Notes: generated from the letters alone by a model not told the origin. A DNA stretch of 64,000 nucleotides from Onchidella celtica (GCA_963931925.1 OZ007567.1:94065778-94129777); one strand, 5' to 3'; shown: positions 24,130 through 36,558, counted from the first letter of the stretch. Program-made: numbers and translations.

Positions 24130-24248
24130 GCCGCCCATAAATTTTGCCATCACACTAGCAAAATAGGCACTGTCCGCTGCATCCCGCTGCTGGGTGGCGG
24201 TGTTGGCAGTGCCTATTGTGCTAGTGTGATGCAAAATTTATGGGCGGC
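24130..24248. mobile_element. Foldback hairpin element with about 43-bp inverted arms
   Basis: The left arm GCCGCCCATAAATTTTGCCA...CACTAGCAAAATAGGCACTG is the near-exact reverse complement of the right arm, with about two differences. A spacer of about 30 bp (CCGCTGCATCCCGCTGCTGG) separates them. The whole 119 bp would fold into one long stem. It is either a very small MITE or a foldback remnant. No TSD was identified. Confidence 0.7.
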
Positions 24249-25468
24249 AAGCCACCGGCCTGGTGCCTTCACCAGCATTGATCTGTTTCACCCCTCACTG
24301 CTTTGTGCACAGAAATGCCTTCTTCCTCTCCCAGCCCTCCGCCCACCACAAACTCGCTTGATTCAAATTAGGAAGATCCCTTTGGTCTGTAGAAGGTTCC
24401 TCGTGAGCATTCCTCCAGCCCGCCAAGTGCCCAGAATTTATTTTCTGACACCAATCTCACAAAATTGCTTGATAGATCGTGCGCTACCAATCCTCACCCT
24501 ATCCTCCTTACCTTTCTGCCCCTGCCCTCAAAATGTATTTTTTTTCTAATTACATATATATTTCATAATGTTTAACCTCGTAACCAGCCAACTGGCACCA
24601 CTTATACTATTCTAGTCACAGGTCCTAAATAAATAAAATCTCCCCCCTCTTTCCATATTGTCACCATGTACATGAACTAGGACCTCAAACACGGCTTGGG
24701 TTATTTGACCAACAGGGTGGTCGCTTTAAACAAATACAACTGGATACATGGTATAAAGTCGGCTGTTAGCACATTATTACCCAGGATTTGGATGAGCCAT
24801 ATAATAGTGGTCCCCATCCCCCTCCCTTACCCCATTTTTGTATGTGTGCGTGAAAGAAACTACACATTCTCACGGAAAAATACATGTACAAATTTGTGAC
24901 CAGGAAGCAAACTTACACACAAATTAATTTGTGTTCGGTGCTACGTGATGAACAAGACCTGACATGACTGCAAGAGGTATCATTTCACATTTGCAATGTG
25001 CACACTATAGTACATTTTTATGCATTTTTGAATTCAATTTTTTACATGTCTCTGAGTGAAATATCACCAGACATTACGATTTGACATCCCGTTTTTCAGG
25101 ATTAAAAAAAAAAAGCAACGAACGACACACACAGAAAAGCTAAGCTTATTTTCTGTTTCTTCTTTTCACCTCAGTGAATTACATGTACTCATCCCCAAGA
25201 ATTATGAGTTTACTTGAAGTCGAAAAGATTTCATTATAACATAGTCAATGACGGGGTTTGAAATGACCTGGAGGCTAGGAAGACAGGACCTCTAACAACC
25301 TAAAGATTAGATTTTAGGTTAAGGTCACAAATGAAGAGCTCCAAAACCAACATTTTTCACAAACAGATGGGAAAATCCCAGTGAAAGTGTAACTTCAGAT
25401 TTGATGGAAGAAAACGTATGACTGCAGGGAACCTTAAATGTTGAGTATGCAACTCTCCATGGTAGACC
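24249..25468. other. Intergenic, nothing assigned
   Basis: No domain-bearing frame and no paired repeat were found in this stretch. Confidence 0.5.
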
Positions 25469-25472
25469 TTAA

Positions 25473-25550
25473 CCCTATTTTACTACATTCCGTTGGGGGA
25501 TGTTATGATGAAAAGAGTGAGTCTGGCAGACCCCGAGTATAAAATCGAGT
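25473..25550. mobile_element. Small TTAA-flanked MITE, copy 1
   Basis: TTAA precedes CCCTATTTTACTACATTCCG at the left, and TTAA follows AGTATAAAATCGAGT at the right. The ends are imperfect inverted repeats. The right half matches the element at 27097-27139 (CAGACC then TAAAAT). It is probably a tiny piggyBac-type derivative. Confidence 0.45.
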
Positions 25551-26113
25551 TTAAGGTTAAGATTTCCTTCGGTCTGTGCCGATCTGCCCACGTTTTGGTT
25601 TTTGAACTCCTGCTTAAGGTCACACTGGTCTAGATCACTTTGGCATCCTGATGATGTCATGTATAGAGTGTAGGTCACTGGTTGGCTGGCTGAGGCAAAG
25701 GTCAGTTATTTGTTCGAGCGTGCTCATCCAGTTGCCAGCCCCTGGTTCGAAGTAACTGCGTGCTTGCGTGCGTGTGTATGTGCGCGTGTACTGAGAATGA
25801 CAGACCACACTTAGTTATAGTTTGAAATGATTTATTTTTACATTTACTGGGTTTATTTTACGTGTTGCATTTAAATCTCTGATAAACTGACTGTTTTTAG
25901 GTACCGATAACGAATGACAACACTATACACACTGCGCCTTCTTTTCAATCTTTTGGGCTTAACGAGGAAACTGATGAGTGGCATCTCTTATTAGTTATTT
26001 CATGGTTCATCTTTCACTGAAAACAGAATTGTTCCTTCGGGGCAATTTTCTTTTTCGTTAGCTTTGCGCTACCTGGTGCAAACGTGCCATTAGCGCTGTT
26101 TAAAATTTTCTAA

Positions 26114-26289
26114 TGCATCGTTTTATGTGTACGGAAATGGCAATGGTAACGTCAAAAACTTTTCAGGTAGTGAAATAGGATGTGTTCATGTGTAGGCTAC
26201 GAAAATGCCGTTTCCGTACACATGGAAATGCTCTTTCGTTTTACTATTTGATGGATTTTTGCCGTTTCCGTGCATGTGAAAACCTAGCT
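26114..26289. mobile_element. Harbinger-type MITE, relative of 6581-9086
   Basis: TAA is duplicated at 26111-26113 and 26290-26292. The ends are TGCATCGTTTTATGTGTACG and (reverse complement of right) AGCTAGGTTTTCACATGCAC, both followed by GGAAA. The interior TTTACTATTTGATGGATTTTT matches 9008-9030 of the large element, which carries the same doubled right-end unit. It is 176 bp and non-coding. Confidence 0.7.
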
Positions 26290-26292
26290 TAA

Positions 26293-27092
26293 CGATCCGT
26301 TGATCGGGATGCACATGAAATAAACAGTGACGCATCGCTTTAAATGACGTATGAAACGTTTCGTAAGCCACCTACATTACAGACTTGTACACAACTGCAT
26401 TGACCAATAGAATTATAGGTAAAGACGAGTTCGTGTATATTTTTCCCCCCAAACGAGAGGTACGACATAAGGACACTACATAATGACATGATGTTGACGG
26501 AAGAGATAGCCTACATGTTAGTTGGGCTTTCAACTCTCGGCATTTTGGCTGGCAAAGTAAACAAACGGCCTATTCACTTCCGACTCGCCTAGAAGTTGAT
26601 ACATGTAGGCCTATATGTCAGCTTCGTCGACCCCAGGTTTCGCTAACTGCGATAGTAGCCTCAGAAAACTCAAACAAAGTCGGTGTAAACTTTAAATACT
26701 TACTTAACACTGGAGTTCAGATTAGAACGGATTACATGGTATTTTATGTCTTAGTTTTAAATCCCGCGAAGTCGGCCTGGAATACTGTAATCAAATTGGT
26801 GCTTCGACCCAACCGTGAGGCATTCGCCCCTTAATAGTAATATCCTTATGCCAAATGGCACTATGTTCAAAGCCAGAAACAACTCAGCTTACATTTGTGT
26901 ATATTTCAACTCATTTTTTTTTAATTTGACAGTCTCATCTCGCTAAAAATGTGGAGTTTGTTCCTGCGTTCTTTGTATTTTCTTTTTTTCCCGTCAAATG
27001 TAAAACTTGACCACTATGAGAGGAAAAATGAAACAACAACAACAACAACAAAACAACCTCCTCCAAACCCTCACCCTTCCACCAACACTCCA
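26293..27092. other. Intergenic, nothing assigned
   Basis: No supported gene. A short (AAC)n run is near 27030-27050. Confidence 0.45.
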
Positions 27093-27096
27093 TTAA

Positions 27097-27139
27097 CCCT
27101 ATTTTACCCTATCTGTCAGACCACGAATGTAAAATAGGT
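27097..27139. mobile_element. Small TTAA-flanked MITE, copy 2
   Basis: TTAA flanks a 43-bp segment. Its left end is CCCTATTTTAC and the reverse complement of its right end is ACCTATTTTAC. It is similar to 25473-25550 and is one of the shortest TTAA elements one could expect. Confidence 0.45.
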
Positions 27140-28311
27140 TTAAGAAAGGCTTCCAAACCGTGCAATTTTACTACATTATATAGCAGTTATATAATACAGG
27201 TGTCTTTAAAAAAAAAAAAATTAGTGACACTTTCTGACCGCTACACTCTAATTGAATATTCACAAACATACTGGTAACACACTACAAGACCAATATCACC
27301 CGATAATAAGTGTCTGAGATATATCGTATATATAGGCCCAGTATTATTAATTGACTTTGAAACTTGGGAGGGGGAAGGGAGTTGGGAGAAATTAGGGCAT
27401 AATGGGCTGCTCTTAGGGGGTCGTAGTATTAGACATGGTAAGCTATAGCTACACAGTGAAAACGGGGCAGTCTAAACAACAGCCAGGGGGTTATGGTTTC
27501 ATACTTACACGATTAAGCTCAATTGATATTTGCATAAGAATAACTGAGTTCATTATTTATTGGTCCAACAGGGAGAAAAAAGGACATCACATTCGCCAGT
27601 TTCTAATCTTAGATTTTCTAAAATGATTATGTTTAAACGTACATGTATTATGAAGTTGAAACAAATTCTAGCGATGTTCACTGCAAATCACCCCATTCTG
27701 TCACAGATCATTAAAACCCTGTGCCCAAAAACAGTGGACGTATGTCATGAAGTGTACAGGTGTATAATATGAGACTGTGACACAAAGTCTTAGTCGCGAA
27801 TGTGATTTTTAACTAAATGCTTCCTACTCTCTTGCTAATACAGAAGAAATCAGCAGTTCAACGTATTGCTTAAATTATAATGGGACAATAACCTGGTATA
27901 CAATGTATTACCTTAGGAAAAGTTATCCACTCTGAGTCACATCTTTAAATGTAGCGAATATGACGCTGGAAAAAATATGTGCTACTATGACCTTCTGTAA
28001 CAGTCTCAAATACTAAATTATTAATTATTGTATTTAAGCTTACCGACCATCAGAGACACAAGGAACTTCTCAGTCAGGTACGTTTCTTGTTCTGTTTACA
28101 GGAGCGCATGGATCTATATATTGCTTTTGGGCGAACCCGTTTGTGGTCTTTGATTTGGCATGACACGTTGTGACATTTACCCGTGTGTCATGACGCCTCT
28201 CATAGGTTTAAATTGGTTGGATTTTTACTTCCTCGAACTGTTCACGGTTACCGTGTGGACATTTCCTGTTTCGTGAGCTGGGTTAGAGTTAACTCAGGCG
28301 GACGCCAGCGG
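27140..28311. other. Intergenic, nothing assigned
   Basis: AT-rich, without recognised domains or splice-supported exons. Confidence 0.5.
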
Positions 28312-28458
28312 CAGTTTGATCGGCCCACAGGTTGAATGGTGACGTCACCACATTGAGTTTTAGTGATGTCCAACTAGTCAGCAGATGCCCTAAGACTCAT
28401 TGAAACCAATTGTCATGACGTCACCATTAATTCAACCTGTTGGCGGAACAAAATCGGC
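28312..28458. mobile_element. MITE with CRE-like TGACGTCA sites in its TIRs
   Basis: The left arm contains CCCACAGGTTGAATGGTGACGTCA. The reverse complement of the right arm contains GCCAACAGGTTGAATTAATG followed by GTGACGTCA. Similarity continues outward through TTTGATCGGCC/TTTTGTTCCGCC. Each arm includes a TGACGTCA cyclic-AMP-response palindrome or close variant. A related left end lies near 53005-53042. Confidence 0.6.
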
Positions 28459-30302
28459 TTATATGGGCCGGGCTTTATAAATACATCACCCGATTTCAAA
28501 TTCAGAACTTATTAATATTAAGCATTCGGGAGGAAGTGCTTGTTTACAATAGAAAACGTTAATAAATAATTAATATTCGCAAAATGGTTTTGAGAGAGCG
28601 ATTTCATCTTTTTGTCGAAGGCCATAGACATAGATAGATAAGAGAATATTTTCCAGATGCTGACGATGGGAACAAATACATGTAACCTTTTTTTTGTTTT
28701 GTAAGTCCACTAAGCATCCGTACCGCCTGACTGGAAATGTTCGAGCAAAGAAGGTGGTAAACTGAAAGTCGCCGCAGACTTCAAAACTGTCTTACTTCAG
28801 ATCAGCAAACATAAGCACGCCTCTAATCCACGCTGTCAAATCTTACTTTGCCTAAATTTCTGTACAAAGACACATAAAACAACAACAACAACAACAAATA
28901 CTACGAAATTCAGAGGTTAGACATTATACTGTGGAGTTTTATGTGCCGATTAATTCATGACAACTTGGCATCATGAAATACATTACACGTTTATTCTGGA
29001 TGAAAACTTATTTACGATTTAGGCTTCAGTACTCTCATTGCCGCCCCCCCCCCACCCCCATCCCATCCCAGACTACACGAACCCAGGTATAGCAGGGCAT
29101 GACAGACTTCCCCTACGATTTGTTAGCTTAAGGTAATGAACCTTTTCACGTGAGGCGCAGTTGATAGATAGCTTTCTAAAATGTCATAAGTCGTTCTGTA
29201 CAGATTTCCCCTTTTAAAATGTAGGAGGTTTAGGGGGTAAGGGTGGGAGATCTCAAGCCGCAGGTTAAATGTTACCATAAAAGTAAGAAAAGGTTACACG
29301 TCTTCTGATCCCCTCAGAAATATGGTTCTCACCCCTCCCTCCCTCCCCCCCCCCCCCAAAAGTTCACCCCCTCCTTCTCTTTGTGTCCAAATCAGAATTT
29401 TTAGCCCTTCCCAAAACAGGTTTTGATATAATTTTAAAATTTTATAATTTTAAATACAATGACAGCCTTTGCTTAGTCCTTCACTGCATGCAATTCAAGC
29501 CATTTTTTTAGAGATCAGTGATAGGCAGATAAAGACCTGTCATTCTTTATGCAAATTGAAATCTATGCATCCTTGTATGGGTGGTAACTCATGGGGAAAA
29601 CTGCGGCGGAAATATGTATGAGCCTTGGGTGAGATTGGCTGAGCAATGTTAATACCCGAATCGTGTGAGGTGTGTCTACACTTCACCTGCGCATCTAACT
29701 GCTCTAGTGTGTGCTCAACAAATGAACGTTGACGCAATGGCCACCCTACCACCAACGGGGGGTCTAGGATCTGGGACAGATGCGGACGTCACACTGCGAG
29801 CGAAAGTTGGTAAAAAGCACCATTTAGTTTCAGTTCTGGAAGGAAATGCTGTGGTTTTGTTTCCGGCCTCAAGAATTTTTACCACGCACAAATACATTTA
29901 AATTGCATTTGGTACCTGTAGATCTTTTGTCATTCGGAGCCTTTCGTGCAGTCAGCTGACAAACTTGTTTTCTGATAAACACAGGACGAAAACTTAACAA
30001 AATCATTGTATTTTGCCAGGCGAGCTTCGGTTCACTTTTGGGCAGATCGAAGTTAAATATTCTCTTGTTATAATAAACCACGGGTTGCTGAACCTACATA
30101 TTTCAGATTGGTGCACGTCACATACTGGACGAAACGAGATAGATAAGGCGATCCAGATGTTGGATTCTGGGCAAGAGAAAGACACAGTTTCACCTTCCAA
30201 AGTATAGGAAGCTAAAACATCACGTGGAATTCGTCACTGAAGATTTGGCAGTGTTTCACTTTAGTCCTTGCACCAGACATTGTGTCGGAAGTGTCAATAA
30301 AT
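28459..30302. other. Upstream region of the TSR gene
   Basis: Contains an (ACA)n run near 28880, C-rich runs at 29044 and 29340-29358, and no convincing exon. The promoter and 5' UTR of the downstream gene should be at the right end. Confidence 0.4.
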
Positions 30303-33300
30303 ATGGCTCTTGTCTCCAGCTCTGCTAGGTCAGGGTGTTCCCTTGGACGTGTTCTATTTAGTGTTCTGGTCCTCGGTCAATTAATGTCCATTGGAGTGGT
30401 CAATGGATTGGCTGTACTAGAGCGTGGTCAGTCGTGGCAGCTGGATAAACAGTTCTTGAAAGACATCAGGGATCTTTTTGGTAACTGGACCCGTAAGTAG
30501 TTTTTCCTTGATACTGTATTTTGTGTCTTCATCTAATTTGGACCATGTTATCTGGGCAGGGAGGAGTACCTTACTCGAGCGCCACTTGATAGATTGATAA
30601 GTAACGACGTGAGGGTCTAGTCAGTTTGTATCATCGAGGCCGTAGGCCGATGTTCGTCTGGGCAGTAGTCAGATTGACATATCAGGGAAAGCCCCCGGGG
30701 TAGTTATGTATCATCTCTTTTAGTTAGTTTCTGGTCTTTGGCGCTCGAGTACGGAACTCCTTCCTCTGGGCATTCATTATTGCGTCAATTTTCCACCCCG
30801 TTACTTTTTTGTTTCTGTTTCCTGATGAAGGTTAATGTAATGAAAACTTGATTTCTCTTCACTTTTCCATTGTGTTTTATTGAGTCGTTTCTGTATTATT
30901 TCTTAAGCGAGGCTTTGCTGTTACGTACAACCTTTTCTTTTTGCCATAATTTAACTTTGCTTCAAGCCTCTCTGCGACCCCACAGATTTTCTGTGGTATT
31001 TATACTATTACTCAACAAAATACGGCACTTTGTCAAGTTTCTGATTTTAAGTTTAACTGCACATTCTGTGATATCGGATGCTATGCTCTGCTTTCGGCAC
31101 GATTTACATAAAAGTTTCATGATTCATGAAAGTGAAACGTTACTTTCACTTACATTCACCAGAAAAGTGCAGTAATTTGAAATTTTAGTACTCTCTCATA
31201 AAGGATGAAACAAACGTGAGAGAATTAAATGTTTGATTTCCTCATAAAAGATGAACTAGAAATCCTGGACTTTGATTTAATTGGGAAAATGTTAGAAAGT
31301 CTGCTCTCCTCCAAACATGGGTATCTTTTGTGGGGATCTCAGAGGGCAGATAATTTCCAATCTAAACTGGCTTAGGTAAGGACAAAAAGACCCAAAGGCA
31401 AGTGGCCATGTCTTGGGTCGTTATTTATTTATTTTGCTGAATCCTTGTTGTTTTTTTTTCTCTTTCTGAATTTCTTATACATATATATATATAAAGACAG
31501 ATAGATATTTAGATATATAGATATGTAGATAGACAGATAGGTAGATTTTTAGGAAACGGAGTAGAATGTCTTTATTTTTTTTTTTAAAGTAGACGAAAGA
31601 AGAAATTTATGTTATTCATTGTTATACGATTTTCAGTCGAAATCATTAGGCTTTCCATCCATAGACACTTCATATTATTACCTGCTCTACTGGTAAAAAT
31701 ATGCCAATCCATTGTAGATCTGAATTATCACATCCTGTTCTGGTAACAGCAATACTTTCTCCAACTATTCATTAGCAGACTTACAACGACAAAAGAAATC
31801 TGGTGAAAGTCCCATGTCCTATCAGCCTCTGGCAACTATCATCAGAAATTATGATACCTATCACATAGGTGAGGATGCATGTGATAACAGCAAGTCTCGT
31901 AAATTATTTTGACTGTCCACTAACATTGTTAACCTGGCATGTTTCAGCTAATCAAGTTCCGGGCAGTTTTTCACCACCACCTGTGTAAGTATTATTACGA
32001 TTATTATTATTATTATTTTTGCTTATCTGGATAGATGAAGCCTATATTAAAAGTTTAAATTTGTTTAGAGAAAGGATTCATTAAGGATGATATTTTTTCT
32101 TTTTTTTAATACTTTATAGTTGTTCAGGTGGTAGAAATTTTTGTTAGTTTGTTTCTTTCTTTTCCTATCTTTATTTAACATGTGTATCTAAAGTTCATGG
32201 TATCACGGGTTCATTTTTCCCTACTAAGCAGAGTTATGTACTCTGTCATTGACTGTATAACTTTCTGGGTGGGTAGAACATTTCAAAAAAATTTTGTTGG
32301 CTAAAAAAGTCTGAAATCACCCTGAATTTGTTAACATAATTTTGATATTTCAGCTGAACTCACTTGAAGGCCAACATAATAATTCATGATGAATTCGTTG
32401 AAGACTTCATGGAGAGGTGGTAGAAGGAGTGAGCACTGAGTGTTTTTTGCATACGCAGTGGAACTCGTAATCTTCATGTCCTTATTGATATCAATTTTTG
32501 TGACAGGTTGGACAGAAGCAACACCAATGGGCCCTCTTTCCCAGGCTCTGATGAATGGAGTGAGTGGTCCAATTGTATTGGTGGTAGCCAGACTAGGTCT
32601 CGTGTGCCCAGCTATGGACAGTCCTGTGGTAGCAGCTTGTGTGTGGAGTCAAGGCTGTGTCAGTCAACACCAGCGGCGTCACCAGCTTGGGGTTCCTGGG
32701 GACCCTGGTCAGCTTGTGCACCTGACACGCAGTCAGGGCGGTATTTGAGGATACGTTCACGCCAATGTCTCAGCCAATCTTCCTACATTACGGTGTCAAC
32801 CCAAGCTTGCCAGGGCACCCAGTATGACACACAAGACTGCTCTCCCAACTCCGAGGTGGCTCTAACATCATGGACGTCGTGGACAGGGTGCGATTCCATA
32901 GGCCGCAAATATAGAACCAGAAGCTGCACTGGTCTTGGCTGTCGAAATCTTGAAACGACTCAGGTCCGGGTATGTCAAAGGACCGGGATTTGGTCACAAT
33001 GGGGGTCATGGTCTAGTTGTTCAAATAACAGTCAGAGAAGACAAAGACGTTGTAATCAAGCTCCTTGCTACGGTCCCTATACTCAGGTCAGCCAATGCAC
33101 TGGGGTGTCAGAGACACCCCAAACTCAGTCCCGACTGTGGAGTAGCTGGTCGCCCTGGTCGGCCTGTGAAGGTGGACTACAGAGCAGATCTCGTTCCTGC
33201 AGCAGCTGGTCTTGTCCAGGGTTTTCCCGGGAGGCTCAGGCTTGTGGACAATTTGGACAGGACATATCTGGATGGGGTGCATGGAGTCAATGGTCAGTTT

Positions 33301-33734
33301 GTAATAATGGCAATCAGTTTCGAACAAGGTCCTGTGAAGGGTATGCCGGATGTGCCGGTTCTTCTTACGAAACACAACAATGTACAAATTCAGGTTCCTC
33401 TACCATTGACACTACCTGGGGTTCATGGTCTCCGTGTATTGGTCAAACACAATTTCGTCGTCGAGAATGCGCAGATCGGTTTACCCCTTGTCCACACAGT
33501 GTATATCAAACACGCAACTGTGTAAGGTCTCGAGTATTGGCATCTTCCGACCAGTGGACATCCAGCACATACCGACCTTGGAACAGCGGCAGTCAGAGCT
33601 ATGGTTGGGGAGAGTGGGGTCCTTGGGACCTGCATTGTCAGTACGGGAAACGATGGAGATACAGAAGTTGTGCTGTTGATCCAAACAGACTGGGTTTGTG
33701 TGTTGGACCAAATGCTGACAGTCAATCTTGTTAA
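30303..33734 (+). CDS. Secreted protein with eight four-cysteine thrombospondin type-1 repeats
   Basis: Four plus-strand exons join in frame: 30303-30492, 31779-31868, 31948-31984 and 32507-33734 (TAA). The product is 514 residues. The ATG at 30303 begins a signal peptide (about residues 1-36, core VLFSVLVLGQLMSIGVV). Residues 40-120 form a linker. Residues about 121-514 hold eight TSP1 repeats, each starting W-x-x-W-x-x-C (WSEWSNC, WGPWSAC, WTSWTGC, WGSWSSC, WSPWSAC, WSQWSVC, WGSWSPC, WGPWDLHC). Each is followed by an R-x-R-x-C strand. The tryptophan ladder is the usual C-mannosylation and cation-pi layer. Each repeat has four cysteines, not six. The chain stops at the last repeat's final Cys. 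No membrane segment is seen, so an extracellular-matrix, adhesion or shell/mucus-matrix role is likely but not shown. All repeats lie in one exon. A MITE sits in intron 1. Confidence 0.85.
30559..30764 (-). mobile_element. MITE with 8-bp TSD, CTCGAGCGCC-type TIRs (copy 2)
   Basis: A 206-bp element in TSR gene intron 1. The left TIR is GGGAGGAGTACCTTACTCGA, and the reverse complement of the right TIR is GGAAGGAGTTCCGTACTCGA. TCTGGGCA is duplicated exactly at 30551-30558 and 30765-30772. The core lies opposite in orientation to copy 1 (6658-6913). Confidence 0.85.
30816..31016 (+). repeat. Interspersed repeat, copy 2 (TSR intron 1)
   Basis: Homologous to 21348-21552. It contains GTCGTTTC-like GAGTCGTTTCTGTATTATTT, CTTTTTGCCATAA and TTTGCTTCAAGCC. 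The same orientation relative to the host gene in both places is notable, but two copies are too few to draw a conclusion. Confidence 0.6.
31440..31560. repeat. Poly(T) and TA/GATA-type microsatellite
   Basis: A T run followed by TATATATA and AGATAGAT-like repeats in intron 1 of the TSR gene. Confidence 0.7.
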
Positions 33735-36477
33735 TGTAGTAATTAAGTCATTTGTACACATGTTCACGAACAAAACCACGCGACATATCCCACAATGAAG
33801 AAAGCATTTGGTGAGGGGGAAAGAGGGGAAGGGGGGGGGGAGACTTTAAATTCTACTCATTTCGAAACACATAATGTTCATTTGGTCGTCTGTGAGCCAA
33901 TCTGGGGAAAATCGCCATCTTTGATTAACTCTCAACAGTTCCTAATAGTAATAGGAAAATCGTAAAAATTGTTACGATGGAAAGTGGGTCAATTCACCAC
34001 GGATTATCGCGTTGAAATAAAGATTGGATCCTCATATTATGATGTTGTTGCTGAAAAAGTTAAATTTTCATTCAAAGTGAAAAAAACAACACATTTTTCA
34101 CTTTAGTGTTAAAAAACAACAACACGATAACGCCTCACAGTTTTGTTAGCTTCCCTTCCGCCATCTTGAAATTTTCGATAGACATTGTTTCACATCGCAG
34201 TTAGATCTAAGCCCTTAACATGGCGCACCAAAATAGATAATTCATTTAGGAATGTAAAAGTTAGCCAGCCAGTAGTAGTGGGCATGACGTCGTATTTGTT
34301 TTGAGGTACATTTTGCATATTATATCATTACTAATGATATTTCCAGATGACGAAACTATGAATGAAAAAAAAATCATTTAAAGCAAACTTGTAAAACTAT
34401 TAATCTATATACAGATGAAGCGTTTTTCTGTTGAGTTCATTTGGGAAACAATATCTTTGCTGCTTTACACCCATCAGCGGTTCACGTACGTATATATTTA
34501 TTGTAAAATCCATTGAAAATACAGTGTCAATTGGCATCTGTCTCTGAGGACGATGGAAAAGCCACTTATGATTACCATGAGTGGCGCATTCTTGATCATG
34601 CTGGGATCCAAACTGTAATTTGATTTGTCAAGAAATAGAGAAGAAAAATCAGATACTGAATGTCCTCGAGTTAAATTTAACCCCTAGTAAATTTACAACA
34701 AGCAGGAGATGTCCTCTGCCTTTTGAGTGATGAATCATAACATATGATCGTAATTTAAATAACTGTAGTAGCTTTTGTTGTTGATTACGACGCATTTTTC
34801 ATGACTGTCAATTGTACGATTATAATAAATATATTTTTTTTTACTGCTTTTCATCAATGAAATTGTTCAAACTGATATAGTGTTGTTACTTTTATTACAT
34901 GTATTGTTGTCATTCTTATTGTCGTTATTTCTGTATTATACCGTTGACTTCCAGTGGTGCAGTCAGTACTCACCCATTGCATCTAGTACAATGGATTCTT
35001 TGAAAGAAGTACCACGGATAAAGACATGACACATTGTGGAACACCCATGGGTGCTCCGGTCCCCACTGAGTGTGAGGCTGTCTGGGGCCGAAACACTTTT
35101 TTGATGAGCGTTTTCTGTTCCGTACAGACGGACTCTACCACGTGTCTCAGTTCTGTTTTTGTACTACGTCCAGGGTGTCAATAATCAACATGACTGTGTC
35201 CTATACTTTTGTTAAGTTAACGTGATTTGCCGCAGTCAGCTCTCCAACCTCAAGACTTCAAAGATGACCTTCTTGCAAAATTTATGAAAACGCCTCTCTC
35301 AGGTCTTGGACTAAAAACATAGTTGATAATAATCAATGGTCTGACAGCATAATAACAACTTAGTAGTGGACGCAGTTGACATGGCATCACAGACCTTTTT
35401 CTTTTCAGGAGATTATTAAAAATCATAGACTGGCACAAAAAGGTAGAATGAAAAATTTGCAAACTCAAGTGGTCCCAAAAATATTTTTAAAATAGTTGAC
35501 GTAATGATAGTGTCAAATAAGGTGGATAAAGTGAAACATTTGAAAATAATGAACAATCTAACTGGCTGTTTACGATCTATTTTATCATATGACTTTTTCT
35601 CGGAGAGCTCAGGATTAGACATCTGCTCGCATCCAGACTGCCCTCGATGCCATGATCAATTCATCCGTGATTAGTAGTGAAGATACATGTACGTAAAGTT
35701 AGACCTACATCTTTCTCTTGAGCGAAAAATGTGATAGCTACAAACTGATACCTTACCTACTGTCGAGTGACAGTGGTGACAGGTCGCATTGTGTTTTGTC
35801 CCTTATGTCGGCATTTAGTTCCCCATGAATGAAATAGCGGAAAGAAACAACAGAGAATGTGATAAATCACGACATCGACGACATACTCTCCAAACAATTG
35901 TCAGTCAGAAGCTTTGCTCTGCTGAACTCGAGAGGCCATACAAAGATAAGGGTACTTCAAATTTCACTATGCAAGCTCTGCCGATCTTCTTACGGGTCTG
36001 TTACATACTTGTACCAATACACACACATTGGGTGATCCGTGAAGCTTCATTTATCTAACAGATGCCCCAGAGAAGATACAGACCTGTTGTGAATTGCGTT
36101 AAAGATCTTGTCAGTCTTGTAATGTCAATACTGGATCCCTAAGCACCCATTCAGATACGTCAGTACTGATGCTTGACATAAATTTAATGAAAATCTATCA
36201 CTCTTCAGAGAATACATTACCCTTTGGCGATGTCGTGGGCTGGCTCGGGTGGGGTGAAATGAAGTCAAAGGTCCACATGACTCACGTCGACAAGTGATGG
36301 GACTTTCTGCAAACCCAGACAACAATGTTAATACGTGTAGTGCTGTGGTGAGTGAGGAGTACATGTATAATGTAGAAGAGGAAGAAGAAACCATCATGAA
36401 ATGACAAACTCGAGATTTCTATCCCAACCACCAATCATATGCACTCCAAGATAGGAAAACGGACACATATACCTATG
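33735..36477. other. Downstream flank of the TSR gene, no further gene seen
   Basis: A candidate AATAAA lies at 34016-34021, about 280 nt after the stop. Beyond that, no exon is supported. Open frames are short and unlike any family known to me. Confidence 0.45.
34016..34021 (+). terminator. Candidate poly(A) signal of the TSR gene
   Basis: AATAAA about 282 nt past the stop codon. Plausible but unproven. Confidence 0.35.
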
Positions 36478-36558
36478 TGTGAGAGAAAGAGAGAGAGAAA
36501 GAGAGAGACAGACAGACACACAGAGAGACAGACAGACAGACACACACACACACAGATG
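36478..36558. repeat. GA/CA microsatellite
   Basis: Mixed (GA)n, (GACA)n and (CA)n repeats. Confidence 0.85.

Noticed and set aside
30825..30850. CTGATGA...GAAA resembling a hammerhead ribozyme core
   Set aside because: The bases between cannot form stem II and the flanks do not pair. The homologous repeat at 21352 lacks the core.
32440..32506. Open frame running into the TSR exon from 32440
   Set aside because: It is in a different frame from the TSRs and lies before the acceptor at 32505-32506.
32935..33525. 196-codon plus-strand frame with Gly/Val/Pro-rich, collagen-like look
   Set aside because: It is another reading frame of the TSR exon. The TSR frame has domain structure throughout.
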